Source: Curtobacterium sp. Leaf183
GTDB lineage: Bacteria; Actinomycetota; Actinomycetes; Actinomycetales; Microbacteriaceae
Direction: 5' to 3'
Assembly (NCBI RefSeq): GCF_001424385.1
Contig: NZ_LMPO01000009.1
Span: 695,279 to 759,278 of the forward strand
DNA length: 64,000 nt
Positions 1 through 8,900 of the stretch are shown here, piece by piece. Each line of letters starts with the position of its first letter. Positions within the stretch are counted from its first letter, which is position 1. Position numbers and translations under genes: made by a program. The notes below the pieces were generated by a model. It was given only the letters and a program-made list of their open reading frames with translations. It ran no database searches and was not told the origin of the DNA.

Positions 1-20
1 CTCGGGCCGTCCGCGTCTGC

Positions 21-263
21 CGAGGTCGCGCAAACTGCCGCTTGATCGTGTTCCGCACGGCGGACCGTGCGACGTGGTCGTCCTGCGCGCGGCATGTCGT
101 GAGATGTCGAGCGTCAGTCCTGCAGGGAGGGCGACCGCCACATCCCGATCACGCGCTCACCGTTCGCGGGCACCGAGGTCGCCCGAACTGCCGCCCGAGC
201 CGCGCCCGAGCGACGGGCTGTGCGACGTCAGGCGCCTTCGCACGGCATGTCCCGCGACGTCGG
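21..263. repeat. Diverged tandem duplication, about 90 bp at 153-bp offset
   Basis: Bases 21-110 and 174-263 align without gaps at an offset of exactly 153, with about two thirds of positions identical by eye. The best-kept blocks are CGAGGTCGC..AACTGCCG, GTGCGACGT and GGCATGTC. No reading frame here looks like a protein: the ORFs on both strands are arginine- and alanine-rich and match no family I know. The 488 bases before the MerR gene therefore seem to be non-coding, holding this old duplication and the 16-bp repeats at 402-480. Confidence 0.5.
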
Positions 264-401
264 ACGCGTGAGGTGCCCCTGAGGTGCAGCCTCGATCCGC
301 CTCGCACACTGCCGGAGTTCCACGACTCGCCGCTCACGTCCCTCGAGGTGGCACGAGTCGACTGTCACGAGCGTTGAGATGCGCGAATTGTGGAACCTGG
401 A

Positions 402-480
402 GGGGTCACGCGGGCGAGGGGTCACGCGGGCGAGGGGTCACGCGGGCGAGGGGTCACGCGGGCGCAGGGGTCACGCGGGA
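402..480. repeat. 16-bp tandem repeat, about five copies
   Basis: The unit GGGGTCACGCGGGCGA is repeated about five times, the last copies degenerate. It lies just downstream of the stop codon of the minus-strand MerR gene. I see no terminator hairpin in it. Confidence 0.75.
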
Positions 481-488
481 CGCGTGCG

Positions 489-1049
489 TCAGGAAGCGCG
501 GGTGGCGCGGCGCGCGGCGAGCTCGTCGGCGGGGTCGGCCGCCGGGGTCGCGTCGAGCTCGACGAGCGAGGTCTCGACCTCGCGCAGGACCTTGCCCACC
601 GCGATGCCGAACACGCCCTGCCCGCGCGAGACCAGGTCGATGACCTCGTCGTCCGAGGTGCACAGGTACACCGATGCACCGTCGGACATCAGCGTGGTCT
701 GTGCCAGGTCGGAGACGCCGGACTCGCGGAGCTGGTTGACGGCGGTGCGGATCTGCTGGAGCGAGATGCCGGTGTCGAGCAGGCGCTTCACGAGCTTGAG
801 CACGAGGATGTCGCGGAAGCCGTACAGCCGCTGCGACCCGGAACCGGCGGCCCCGCGGATCGTGGGCTCGACGAGCTCGGTCCGGGCCCAGTAGTCGAGC
901 TGGCGGTAGCTGATGCCGGCGGCCTTGGCGGCGACGGTGCCGCGGTAGCCGTTCTGCTCGTCGTGCTCGGGCAGGCCGTCGGTGAAGAGCAGACCGAGGT
1001 CGTACCGCGTCATGTCTGACGGGGTACCGGGGGTTTCGTTCCCACTCAT
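489..1049 (-). CDS. MerR-family regulator, second MerR of the FHA/FtsR locus
   Basis: This 186-residue protein has a MerR-type winged helix at residues 35-105, with the stretch AAGISYRQLDYWART and later RLYGFRDILVLKLVKRLL. A C-terminal part of about 75 residues follows that lacks metal-binding cysteines. In mycobacteria (Rv1830) and Corynebacterium (cg1633) such a MerR protein follows the garA/odhI and ftsR genes, and the same order is seen here on the minus strand. Its targets are not visible. A 181-bp gap separates it from ftsR, so it may have its own promoter. The call to the MerR family is secure, its role is not. Confidence 0.88.
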   Translation of the reverse strand: MSGNETPGTPSDMTRYDLGLLFTDGLPEHDEQNGYRGTVAAKAAGISYRQLDYWARTELVEPTIRGAAGSGSQRLYGFRDILVLKLVKRLLDTGISLQQIRTAVNQLRESGVSDLAQTTLMSDGASVYLCTSDDEVIDLVSRGQGVFGIAVGKVLREVETSLVELDATPAADPADELAARRATRAS

Positions 1050-1089
1050 TGGACTGCCTTCCAGGACGATCGAGCCCTCACCCGAAGCT

Positions 1090-1104
1090 TCAACGACGGG
1101 TTGA
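1090..1104. promoter_or_regulatory. Small inverted repeat upstream of the MerR gene
   Basis: TCAAC-GACGG-GTTGA is a perfect 5-bp inverted repeat about 40 bp upstream of the MerR start. A short dyad near the promoter would fit a MerR operator, but arms this short can occur by chance. Confidence 0.25.
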
Positions 1105-1230
1105 GAGTTGTGCCGAGGTCAACGGTAGCGACTCCGACGGCTCCCGCGCGGGACATCCGACTCGGCGCGTCCGGCGTGTCGAGGATACGCCCACGCACCG
1201 ACGGAACGACAGGCCTCGCACCTCGCACGC

Positions 1231-1935
1231 TCATGCGTCCATCCGCCCGATCGCCGCGCGGATGAGGTTGGAACGGATGACCTCGAGGTGCCCGGCGATC
1301 TCGCGCGCGGCCTCGAGTGCCTTGGCCTTCGCGGTGGCGTCCCCACGGCGTGAGACGGGCATCAGCGCCGACTCGATGAGGCCGACCTCGCGCTCGGCGG
1401 TGCTGCGGAACGTCCGGAGGTGGCGCGGCTCGATGCCGGTGCGCTGCAGCTCGACGAGGGCCTTGAGGACGACGACCGCGTCCTCGCCGAAGGTGTCGGA
1501 CGCCGGCAGCAGCGACGCGGAGACGGCGTCCGACAGCAGCATCGGCGACGCGCCGGCCGCTCGGACGAGGTCGTCGCGGGAGTAGCGCTTCTCGCCCCCG
1601 AGGATCGACGGCTTCGGTCCGTCACCGCCACCCGGTAGCACGGGCTCGCGCCCGGCGTCGAGGTCGGCGAGGTACTCCTTGATGACCTTGAGCGGCAGGT
1701 AGTGGTCGCGCTGCAGCCCCAGGACGACCCGCAGGCGCTCGAGGTCGGCGGGCGAGAACTTGCGGTACCCGCTGGCGGTCCGGATCGGCGTCACGAGTTC
1801 GCGCTCCTCGAGGAAGCGCAGCTTCGAACTCGACAGGTCCGGGAACTCCGGCTTGAGCCGAGCCAGGACCTGCCCGATCGTCAGCAGGTCCGCAGCAGGC
1901 GAACCCGACCGCACCGCGGCCGAGCGCGCAGCCAC
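1231..1935 (-). CDS. ftsR: FtsR-type MerR-family cell-division regulator
   Basis: The 234-residue product starts with a winged helix (LLTIGQVLARLKPEFPDLS, then SKLRFLEERELVTPIRTAS and GYRKFSPADLERL). A long helical C-terminal half follows with no cysteine effector site. This fits Rv1828/FtsR, which activates ftsZ in Corynebacterium. I place the start at GTG 1935 because it overlaps the FHA gene stop by one base (TAGTG), which suggests translational coupling. The frame stays open upstream through other genes, but no upstream start makes sense. In Mycobacterium and Corynebacterium a DUF151 bifunctional nuclease gene follows ftsR. Here the next 181 bp are empty. Confidence 0.9.
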   Translation of the reverse strand: MAARSAAVRSGSPAADLLTIGQVLARLKPEFPDLSSSKLRFLEERELVTPIRTASGYRKFSPADLERLRVVLGLQRDHYLPLKVIKEYLADLDAGREPVLPGGGDGPKPSILGGEKRYSRDDLVRAAGASPMLLSDAVSASLLPASDTFGEDAVVVLKALVELQRTGIEPRHLRTFRSTAEREVGLIESALMPVSRRGDATAKAKALEAAREIAGHLEVIRSNLIRAAIGRMDA

Positions 1936-2414
1936 TACGCGTTCGCCAGGCGCGCCAGGTCGACGCGGGACGCGTAGAACGTCAGGCGGAACTTGCCCAC
2001 CTGTACCTCGGCCCCGTCGGCGAGCGGCGCTTCGTCGATGCGCTCCCCGTCGAAGTAGGTGCCGTTGAGCGAGCCGTTGTCCTTGACGGTGAAGCTGGTG
2101 CCGCTCCGCAGGAACTGCGCGTGCTTGCGCGACACGGTGACGTCGTCGAGGAAGATGTCGGCGTCGGGGTGTCGGCCGGCCGTCGTGACGTCCGAGTCGA
2201 GCAGGAACCGGGCGCCGACGTTGGGGCCACGGCGCACGACGAGCAGCGCGGAACCGGACGGCAGCGCGTTGATCGCGTCGCGTTCTTCGGGCGAGACACC
2301 GGACTCGGGCGTGAGTGCCGCTCCGAGTTCCATGCTGAAGGTCAGCGTCGTGTCGACCAGCCGCTGCTCCGGGGTCTTCTGTCCCTCGGGCTGCGGGACC
2401 ACTGGATCTGGCAT
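1935..2414 (-). CDS. garA: FHA-domain regulator, GarA/OdhI-like
   Basis: This 159-residue protein has a C-terminal FHA domain at about residues 60-145, with the expected GR, SRKH and NGTY motifs (TTAGRHPDADIF, VSRKHAQF, NGSLNGTYFDG). The N-terminal tail has DTTLTF, matching the paired-threonine site of GarA/OdhI that Ser/Thr kinases phosphorylate. In those proteins the unphosphorylated form inhibits 2-oxoglutarate dehydrogenase and alters glutamate metabolism. The start at 2414 is preferred over 2441 because AGGAGG lies about 8 bases upstream. It heads a coupled pair with ftsR. The family is certain; the metabolic role is carried over from homologues. Confidence 0.93.
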   Translation of the reverse strand: MPDPVVPQPEGQKTPEQRLVDTTLTFSMELGAALTPESGVSPEERDAINALPSGSALLVVRRGPNVGARFLLDSDVTTAGRHPDADIFLDDVTVSRKHAQFLRSGTSFTVKDNGSLNGTYFDGERIDEAPLADGAEVQVGKFRLTFYASRVDLARLANA

Positions 2415-2538
2415 CGTGGACCTCCTCCTCTTGGCGTCCAAGCGTATCGGAAACCAGAGGTCCGTCGAGAGCCCCGTGGACGGGTGACACGGACTGTCCG
2501 CGGCGAGCGGACACGCGGTGTCCGCCAGGTGGCGGACG

Positions 2539-2570
2539 GGAGGCTCGGTGCGGGACCGCGCCGAGCCTCC
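2539..2570 (-). terminator. Terminator hairpin of the GT2/GH18 operon
   Basis: GGAGGCTCGG and CCGAGCCTCC form a 10-bp stem with a 12-base loop, 19 bases past the GH18 stop. There is no T-run, as is usual in high-GC actinobacteria. Confidence 0.65.
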
Positions 2571-2588
2571 AGACCGTCTCCGGCGACG

Positions 2589-4172
2589 TCAGTCGGCGTC
2601 GGCCGTGGGGGCCGCCCCGCCGGCCTGGACGTCCTGCAGGATCCGCCGCACCTCGGCGTCCTTGAGCCGGACCCACGGCGACCCGTCCGGGTCGCTGGTG
2701 GACGCCTGTGGACTGTCGCCGGTGTTCCACCACTTCGCCTGGTACGGCGTGCCGTGGAACAGCACGCGAGCACCCGTGTCGTACGTGGTCGTGCCGGACC
2801 AGGCGTCGTACGTCCCCGCGGGCAGCGTGACCGGCTTCACCGGCTTCTCGCCCGGCAGGACCGGGCCGACGAGCTGCCACGGGGTCTCGTACGCGCTGAG
2901 CACCGGGTCGTCGGGCAGGTCGCCCGACGTCCACCACTTCGCCTGGTAGACGTTGCGGTGCCAGACGGTCTTGGTGCCCTCGAGGTACGAGGCGTCCGCG
3001 TTCCAGACCGGGTACGGGCTGGTCGAGGGGTCGTCGGTGGGCTGCACGGTGGCGGAGGGCTCCGCCGTCGTGACGCCCGACGCAGCGGCCAGCACCCGAC
3101 CCGAGTAGCCCTTGCCGAGGACGTCCGCGAAGAGCACGCCGTGCTGGTCGACGCCCGAGCACGAGTTCGACACGGTGGACAGGTTGACGTAGTTCGAGCC
3201 GCACGTCGTGTCGCGGTTCAGGGACCACATCGACATGCGGCCGAGGCCCTGCTGCCGGGTCCAAGCGTTCAGCTTGCGGGCGTCGGCCATCGAGAAGACC
3301 TCGTCCTGCACGTCGTTCTGCCCGATCATGGGCGTCGCGCCGACCTTGTGCCACAGCGTGCCGTCGGACAGCGGGGTGCCGGCGCGGGTGTAGAGCACGC
3401 CGAGCTGCCGGTGGACCTGCTGGAGTGCCTGCACCGACGCGCCGTACATGCTCTGGCTGGCGCCCTTGGCGTCGCCGTAGTCCATGGTCATGGCGTTGAC
3501 CCCGGCCAGGTCCACCCCGGCCTTCAGGAACTGGGCGACGGCGGTGGTGCCGTCGCTCGTCAGGCCGGCCGGTGCGACGGGCAGGGTGAGCCAGACCGCT
3601 AGCGGGTGACCGGCGTCGCGACGCTCGCGCTGCAGGGTGGCGACGGCCTCCGCACGCCGCTGGCCCGCAGCGTGGTTCGTCAGGTCGTCCCCCTCGACGT
3701 CGTAGTCCACGGTGCTGACGTCGTAGCGACGCACCACGCTGGCGTAGGCGTCGACCAGGTCGTCGGTGTCCGTGCAGGTCGTGGCGAGCTCGTCGTTCGC
3801 CAGACCGCCGAAGGACACGCCGACCTCGCCCTGCTGCTGCTGCAACCGGGCGATGCGCCGGTCGAGGTCGAGCTGGTCCGAGGCGCCCTGCATGGAGTAG
3901 TACGACCCCCAGCTCGGGCTGCACGCGGCGTCGTGGTCGGCGACCACGAAGGACAGCATGACGTTGCGGCCGCGGTGGCTCTTGACGTCCTCGAAGGCGA
4001 ACGTCGGCGTGGCGGTCACGTCGGTGTAGGCCGCGAACCAGGGCGACTGGGTCTCCGAGGCCTGGGCGGACTGCCAGCGGTCGAAGCCGACCCAGCCGGC
4101 GCCGACCAGGGCGACGGCCACGACGGCGGCCAGCGAGACGCGGATCGGTGAGAGGCGTTTCGTGCTCGACAT
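2589..4172 (-). CDS. Membrane-anchored GH18 glycosidase with two chitin-binding modules
   Basis: The 527-residue protein begins with one hydrophobic segment (residues 12-30) that could be a signal anchor. A GH18 barrel fills residues 45-345. STVDYDVEG at 153-161 gives the catalytic pattern D156-x-D158-x-E160. Two CBM5/12-like modules follow at about 383-425 and 455-500, each with the aromatic AKWW signature (NVYQAKWWTSGD and TPYQAKWWNTGD). GH18 enzymes with such modules cut beta-1,4-GlcNAc polymers or related glycans outside the cell. It starts 2 bases after the GT2 stop, so the two are cotranscribed. This suggests processing of the synthase product rather than scavenging of chitin. That link is my inference. 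Confidence 0.9.
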   Translation of the reverse strand: MSSTKRLSPIRVSLAAVVAVALVGAGWVGFDRWQSAQASETQSPWFAAYTDVTATPTFAFEDVKSHRGRNVMLSFVVADHDAACSPSWGSYYSMQGASDQLDLDRRIARLQQQQGEVGVSFGGLANDELATTCTDTDDLVDAYASVVRRYDVSTVDYDVEGDDLTNHAAGQRRAEAVATLQRERRDAGHPLAVWLTLPVAPAGLTSDGTTAVAQFLKAGVDLAGVNAMTMDYGDAKGASQSMYGASVQALQQVHRQLGVLYTRAGTPLSDGTLWHKVGATPMIGQNDVQDEVFSMADARKLNAWTRQQGLGRMSMWSLNRDTTCGSNYVNLSTVSNSCSGVDQHGVLFADVLGKGYSGRVLAAASGVTTAEPSATVQPTDDPSTSPYPVWNADASYLEGTKTVWHRNVYQAKWWTSGDLPDDPVLSAYETPWQLVGPVLPGEKPVKPVTLPAGTYDAWSGTTTYDTGARVLFHGTPYQAKWWNTGDSPQASTSDPDGSPWVRLKDAEVRRILQDVQAGGAAPTADAD

Positions 4173-4174
4173 GG

Positions 4175-6616
4175 TCAGGCGGCCGTCTTCTCGTTCGTGG
4201 TGGTCGATGTGGGGTGCGCGATGCTCCGCGCCGCGCCGACGACGTCCGCGTGGTGGCGGTTCGGCATCGCGTGGCCGCGGTCACCGAAGTAGAGGACGGC
4301 GCGCCAGTCCTCGGTGACGGGCTGCAGCTCGGGAGTGCGGCCGCGCTTCGCGGCACGGCGGGACGCACGGGCAGCACGGCGCGATGCGCGTCGGGCGGCC
4401 CGGGCGGACGGGTCGTAGTACATCCAGGACGTCGCCCAGAGGAACACGTCGACGACGGCGTTCCAGAGCCCGATGTAGGCGACGATCGCGTACAGCGCGA
4501 GCAGGGCGTTGAACGCGGCGAACACCGCGTTGCCCCAGTTGCCGGCGTCGGAGTCGCGCATGAACGTGAACACCGAGAAGGCCACCATCGCGAACGGAGC
4601 CAGGACGTACAGCGCGGGCGAAGCCGTGCGGTCGCGGACCTTGGGCGTGCGGGCGAAGGGGATCTTCTTCGCCGTGAGCGCCTGCTGGATGCTCTTGAGC
4701 ACGCCGGCGACGTTGACCGGCATCAGGATGAGGTTGAAGCCGTAGATCCGCAGGATGTCCGTCCGCCGGTACCCGCAGTACTTCAGGTCGCTGCCGTAGA
4801 GCCAGAAGTAGGGCAGCGCGGCGAGGAGCACCATCGGGCTGAGCAGCCGCGAGTCGTACGGGTAGGCCAGCAGGAAGATGAGCCCGAGCGACCCCCACGC
4901 GATCGACGCCATGTAGTTGACGCGCAGTGCCATCTCGATGATGCCGACCCGCTCGCCCCGGGCTCGACGCTCGCGGACCTGACGCAGGTACTTCGGCAGG
5001 ATCAGCAGACCGCCGTTGGCCCACCGTCGACGCTGCACGATGAGCGACCCGAAGTCCGGCGGGGTCGCGCTGTAGGACAGCCGCTCCGGGTAGTTGACGA
5101 GGGTCCAGCCGTGCATGCCGAGGTCGATGCTCGACTCGGTGTCCTCGATGACCGTACGGTCCTGCACGTAGCGCTTCACCTCGAAGCCGCCGACGGTCTC
5201 GACCTCCTCGATGTCGCGGAGCGCACGGGTCCGGATGACCGCGTTGGCGCCGACCCAGAAGGTCGCGTCGTGCCGGGACATGCCCTGGTGCAGGATGTGC
5301 TGGATGTCCGTGGTCGCGCCGGCGAGCCGCTCGATGCGCGTCGCAGCGCCGCGGAACGACGAGTACGGCGTCTGCGTGACGGCGACGCGGGCGTTCTCCG
5401 GCTGCTCGAGGAAGTAGACCAGGCGCAGGCAGTAGTCGCGCAGCAGCACCGAGTCGGCGTCGAGGGTCAGCACGTAGTCCGACGCGGGGACCACGAGGTC
5501 GGCGGTCTCCGGGTCGGTGACGGTACGGAGGATCGTGCCCGAGGCCGTCTCGTCGAACGCGTACGCGCCACCGAGCAGCCCGATGTACGAGTTGAGGTTC
5601 ATCGCCTTGTTCGCCTCGTCGGAGAGGTTGGCGAAGCGCTTGCGCTCGAACGTCGTGATCTCGGCCGTGAAGGTCCAGGTCAGGCGACGCTGCAGCTCGA
5701 CGACGCGCGCCGAACTGACGCCGGTCAGCACGGGGCGCTGCTCGGTGTCGGCCGTGTCGGTGCGCGACGGGTCAGCCGCGTCCAGCGCATCGGTGATCGC
5801 CGCGTCGAGCGCGTCGGACGTCAGGCGGAACTCGTCCGCCAGCCCGACCAGCACCTGGTCGTTGAAGAACCGGTCGACGTGGTCGACGACGTCGTGCTCG
5901 CGGGCGTGACGCCGCAGCCAGGCGTCGGCCCAGCGGTGGTGCTCGACGAGCGTGCGGAGCGAGTCGACGGTCGCGGTCGGGGTGTGGGACGCCTCGACCT
6001 CGGCGGACAGGAGCGCCTCCTGGAAGCGCTCGGCCGCCGGGGCGAGCTGCGTCTGGATGCCGGCGGCGACCGCGCGGGTGCGCTGCAGCTTGGCGAGGGT
6101 CTCGGGGTCGGTCGGGAACGGTGCGTCGTCCACGAGCAGGACGATGCGCAGCGACGGGTACTCCTGCAGCGCCGCCGACCACAGGGTGGTCGCGACGACG
6201 TCGGGCTCCTCGGCGTAGCTCGGCACCAGGACGGTCAGCGGTGACTCGTGGCCCGCGGCGAAGTGCCGGTCGAGTTCGGCGCGCGGCACCCGCACGTGCG
6301 TGGCGAACCGCTCGAGCGCCCCCTGCCGCGCGATGAGGTGCATCAGCGCAGAGAAGGTCAGGAAGGTCACCACGACCAGGTACGACAGCGCCTCGGTGGT
6401 GAACCGGAAGCTCTCGGTGCCGTAGTCGAGGAACTGGCGGATCACCGTGTAGACGACGTACGCCAGCCAGAAGGCGATGGTCAGGATGATGGCGATCCGG
6501 CCGGAGACGAGCTTCCGGTCGGAGGGGCGGGCGTGCAGTGTGTCGAGCGGGTGGGTACGCCGCTCGGAACCCCACTGCCGACGGCGCACGGGCGCGGCGT
6601 CGAACTCTTCGGGCAT
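4175..6616 (-). CDS. Membrane GT2 polysaccharide synthase, BcsA/chitin/hyaluronan type
   Basis: This 813-residue processive family-2 glycosyltransferase has two N-terminal membrane spans (about 42-65 and 80-105), then the GT core. LVDDAP carries the first nucleotide-sugar aspartates, TLDADS the DxD-like site (near 382), TEDTE the catalytic region, and QRRRW (near 527) the processive motif. Several C-terminal spans follow. About 170 helical residues are inserted between the first aspartates and TLDADS. The start MPEEFD is chosen because AGAAGGA precedes it. It leads the operon with the GH18 protein. The polymer made cannot be read from sequence; the GlcNAc-binding partner hints at an amino-sugar glycan. 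Confidence 0.9.
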   Translation of the reverse strand: MPEEFDAAPVRRRQWGSERRTHPLDTLHARPSDRKLVSGRIAIILTIAFWLAYVVYTVIRQFLDYGTESFRFTTEALSYLVVVTFLTFSALMHLIARQGALERFATHVRVPRAELDRHFAAGHESPLTVLVPSYAEEPDVVATTLWSAALQEYPSLRIVLLVDDAPFPTDPETLAKLQRTRAVAAGIQTQLAPAAERFQEALLSAEVEASHTPTATVDSLRTLVEHHRWADAWLRRHAREHDVVDHVDRFFNDQVLVGLADEFRLTSDALDAAITDALDAADPSRTDTADTEQRPVLTGVSSARVVELQRRLTWTFTAEITTFERKRFANLSDEANKAMNLNSYIGLLGGAYAFDETASGTILRTVTDPETADLVVPASDYVLTLDADSVLLRDYCLRLVYFLEQPENARVAVTQTPYSSFRGAATRIERLAGATTDIQHILHQGMSRHDATFWVGANAVIRTRALRDIEEVETVGGFEVKRYVQDRTVIEDTESSIDLGMHGWTLVNYPERLSYSATPPDFGSLIVQRRRWANGGLLILPKYLRQVRERRARGERVGIIEMALRVNYMASIAWGSLGLIFLLAYPYDSRLLSPMVLLAALPYFWLYGSDLKYCGYRRTDILRIYGFNLILMPVNVAGVLKSIQQALTAKKIPFARTPKVRDRTASPALYVLAPFAMVAFSVFTFMRDSDAGNWGNAVFAAFNALLALYAIVAYIGLWNAVVDVFLWATSWMYYDPSARAARRASRRAARASRRAAKRGRTPELQPVTEDWRAVLYFGDRGHAMPNRHHADVVGAARSIAHPTSTTTNEKTAA

Positions 6617-6873
6617 GGGTGTCCTTCTGTCGTCCGGACCAGCCCGCGATCGGGTTCGCGCGCTGTCGGGTGTCCGGTTCGTGTCCGACGGTAGGGGGAC
6701 ACGACGGGGGACGTGGACACCCGGACGGGGGGTTCCGGGCCTGCTGTGCGGCATCCCGCAACACCGCTGCGGGGTGCGTGCGGGTTGCGCGTCCGGACGG
6801 GTCGGTCAGGAGGCCCGGTGCGGGTCCGGCGCGACGGCTCGCGGCCGCGGAGGGACCAGTGGCGCGTCGCCGC

Positions 6874-7866
6874 TCAGCGCCCGCGGGCGAGCAGCCAGAG
6901 CAGGTAGGGCGCGCCGACGACGCCCGTCACGACACCGACCGGCAGCGCGGTGCCGGGGATCGCGAACTGCGCGACCAGGTCGCTCGCCAGGACGATGGTC
7001 GCGCCGACCCCGGCGGCGGGTGCCAGCGCGACGCGTCCCCCGCCCACCAGTCGTCGGGCGATCGGTGCTGCCATCAGCGCGACGAACGACACCGGGCCGG
7101 CGGTCGCGACGGCTCCGGCGGTCAGGCACACCGCGGTCAGGAGCAGCAGGACCTTCGCGCGGTCGGGACGCAGTCCGAGCGACGAGGCCACCTCGTCCCC
7201 GAGGGTCAGGACCGTCAGGCGCGGCGACTGCACGAGCGCGGCGACCACGAGCACGACGAACGCGATCCCGAGCACGCCGACGATCCCGCGGTCGACCGCG
7301 TTGAGACTGCCGGAGAGCCAGAGCAGCGCCGTGCCCGCCTGTTGCACGGAGCCGCTCGTCAGCAGCCACCCGGTGACGCTCAGGCACATCGCCGCGACGC
7401 CGATGCCGACCAGGACCACCCGGTTGCCGGTGATCCCCCGACGCCAGGCCAGCCCCGCGATCACCACCGAGACCAGGAGCGCCCCGACGACGACGGTCGC
7501 GAACAGGCTGACGCCGGACGCACCGAACAGCACGATGGCGGTGAGCCCGGCTGCGCTCGCACCCGAGGTGATGCCGATGACGTCGGGGCTCGCGATCGGG
7601 TTCCGGACGATGCTCTGCACGATGGCCCCCGCGACGCCGAGGCTCGCCCCGACCAGGAGCGCCGCCAGGGTCCTGGGTCCGCGGAGCTGCCCGATCACGA
7701 AGTCCGACACCGTGTCGCCGTGCCCGACGAGCGCCGCGACGACCTGTCCGGGTGCGAGGGGGATCTCGCCGACGCCCAGGCCCACGAGCACCAGTGCGAC
7801 GAGCACCACGAGCACCGATCCCAGGACGACGAGCTCTCGCCGGACACCGACCACGCGCCTGCTCAC
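6874..7866 (-). CDS. FecCD-family siderophore ABC transporter permease
   Basis: The 330-residue, roughly ten-span membrane protein has the FecCD signature RNPIASPDVIGITSGASA near residue 90. It would pair with the upstream permease to carry ferric siderophore or haem across the cytoplasmic membrane. Its start overlaps the upstream permease stop by 4 bases (ATGA), so both are coupled. No ATPase or binding-protein gene follows: the next 257 bp are empty and then the GT2 gene begins. The permease pair must borrow these parts from elsewhere. Confidence 0.95.
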   Translation of the reverse strand: MSRRVVGVRRELVVLGSVLVVLVALVLVGLGVGEIPLAPGQVVAALVGHGDTVSDFVIGQLRGPRTLAALLVGASLGVAGAIVQSIVRNPIASPDVIGITSGASAAGLTAIVLFGASGVSLFATVVVGALLVSVVIAGLAWRRGITGNRVVLVGIGVAAMCLSVTGWLLTSGSVQQAGTALLWLSGSLNAVDRGIVGVLGIAFVVLVVAALVQSPRLTVLTLGDEVASSLGLRPDRAKVLLLLTAVCLTAGAVATAGPVSFVALMAAPIARRLVGGGRVALAPAAGVGATIVLASDLVAQFAIPGTALPVGVVTGVVGAPYLLWLLARGR

Positions 7867-8897
7867 AGGCCACGCACCGCCTTCGAACGGACCAGCGCGA
7901 TGAACACGGGAGCGCCGATCAGCGCGGTGACGATGCCGACCTGCAGCTCCCCCGGGTACGCCACGACGCGACCGACGACGTCGGCGACGAGCAGGAACGC
8001 CGGAGCGACGACCGCCGACAGCAGGATCGTCCAGCGGTGGTCCGGACCGCTCAGTCGTCGGACGGCGTGCGGCACGGCGAGCCCGATGAACGCGACGGGA
8101 CCGGCTGCCGCGACGGCGGACCCGGCGAGCAGGACCGTGACGAGCCCCCCGAGCGCCCGGACGAGCACGACCCGCTGCCCGAGGGACGCCGCGAGCTCGT
8201 CGCCGAGCGCCAGGGTGTTGAGCGACCGCCCGAGCGCGACGGCGAGGACGAGCCCGACGAGCACGGGCACGGTGACGACGCCCGCCGTGCCGAGGTCCTT
8301 GCCGGCGAGCGCGCCGACCTGCCAGAACCGCAGCTGGTCGAGCAGGCTCTGACTGGTCACGAGCACCGCGGTCGTCACCGAACCGAGCGCCGCCGCGACG
8401 ACCGCGCCGGAGAGGGCGAGTCCGACCGGCGTCAGACCGCGGCGCGCGACCGCGGCGATGCCGTAGACCAACAGGGCCGCCAGGGCCGCACCGGCGAACG
8501 CGAAGGGCAGGTAGGCGGCGGTCCCGCTGATCCCGAAGACCGCGATGCCCGTGACGACGGCCAGGGCGGCGCCGGAGTTGATGCCGAGGATGCTCGGGTC
8601 GGCGAGCGGGTTCCGCGTCACGCCCTGCATGACCGCGCCGGCGACGCCGAGCGCGGCCCCGGCGAGCAGGCCCACGACGGTCCTGGGCACGCGGTTGCCG
8701 ATCACGATCAGCCCGACCTCGTCGTTCCGGCCCGGGTGCAGCACGGCGTCGAACACCGTGCCGAGCGGGATCGGCCGCGACCCGAAGGCGACGCTCAACG
8801 CCACCGCGACGGCGAGGACCACGACCGCGAGGACGGTCGCGCCGACGAGTCGTGGCACGGAGCTGGGCGCCGGTGGCGCGGACGACGGGGAACGCAT
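7863..8897 (-). CDS. FecCD-family siderophore ABC transporter permease
   Basis: This 344-residue, roughly ten-span permease has RNPLADPSILGINSGAA near residue 95, the FecCD hallmark, and a GLAVPHAVR cytoplasmic coupling region. It is the first gene of the two-permease operon. A TTAGG-type dyad at 8901-8917 ends three bases before its ATG, so iron control through a DtxR/IdeR repressor is likely. The start has no good ribosome binding site; the iron box lies where one would be. Confidence 0.95.
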   Translation of the reverse strand: MRSPSSAPPAPSSVPRLVGATVLAVVVLAVAVALSVAFGSRPIPLGTVFDAVLHPGRNDEVGLIVIGNRVPRTVVGLLAGAALGVAGAVMQGVTRNPLADPSILGINSGAALAVVTGIAVFGISGTAAYLPFAFAGAALAALLVYGIAAVARRGLTPVGLALSGAVVAAALGSVTTAVLVTSQSLLDQLRFWQVGALAGKDLGTAGVVTVPVLVGLVLAVALGRSLNTLALGDELAASLGQRVVLVRALGGLVTVLLAGSAVAAAGPVAFIGLAVPHAVRRLSGPDHRWTILLSAVVAPAFLLVADVVGRVVAYPGELQVGIVTALIGAPVFIALVRSKAVRGL

Positions 8898-8900
8898 GAG

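Noticed and set aside
1231-4377. A 1048-codon minus-strand reading frame running through the FHA and GH18 genes into ftsR
   Set aside because: Only its last 234 codons are coding (ftsR). The rest is a GC-rich shadow frame of arginine, alanine and proline, lying across genes with clear domains.
4148-6244. A 698-codon plus-strand frame opposite the GT2 gene
   Set aside because: It mirrors the third-codon GC of the real gene and reads as Val/Gly/Arg/Asp repeats with no family match.
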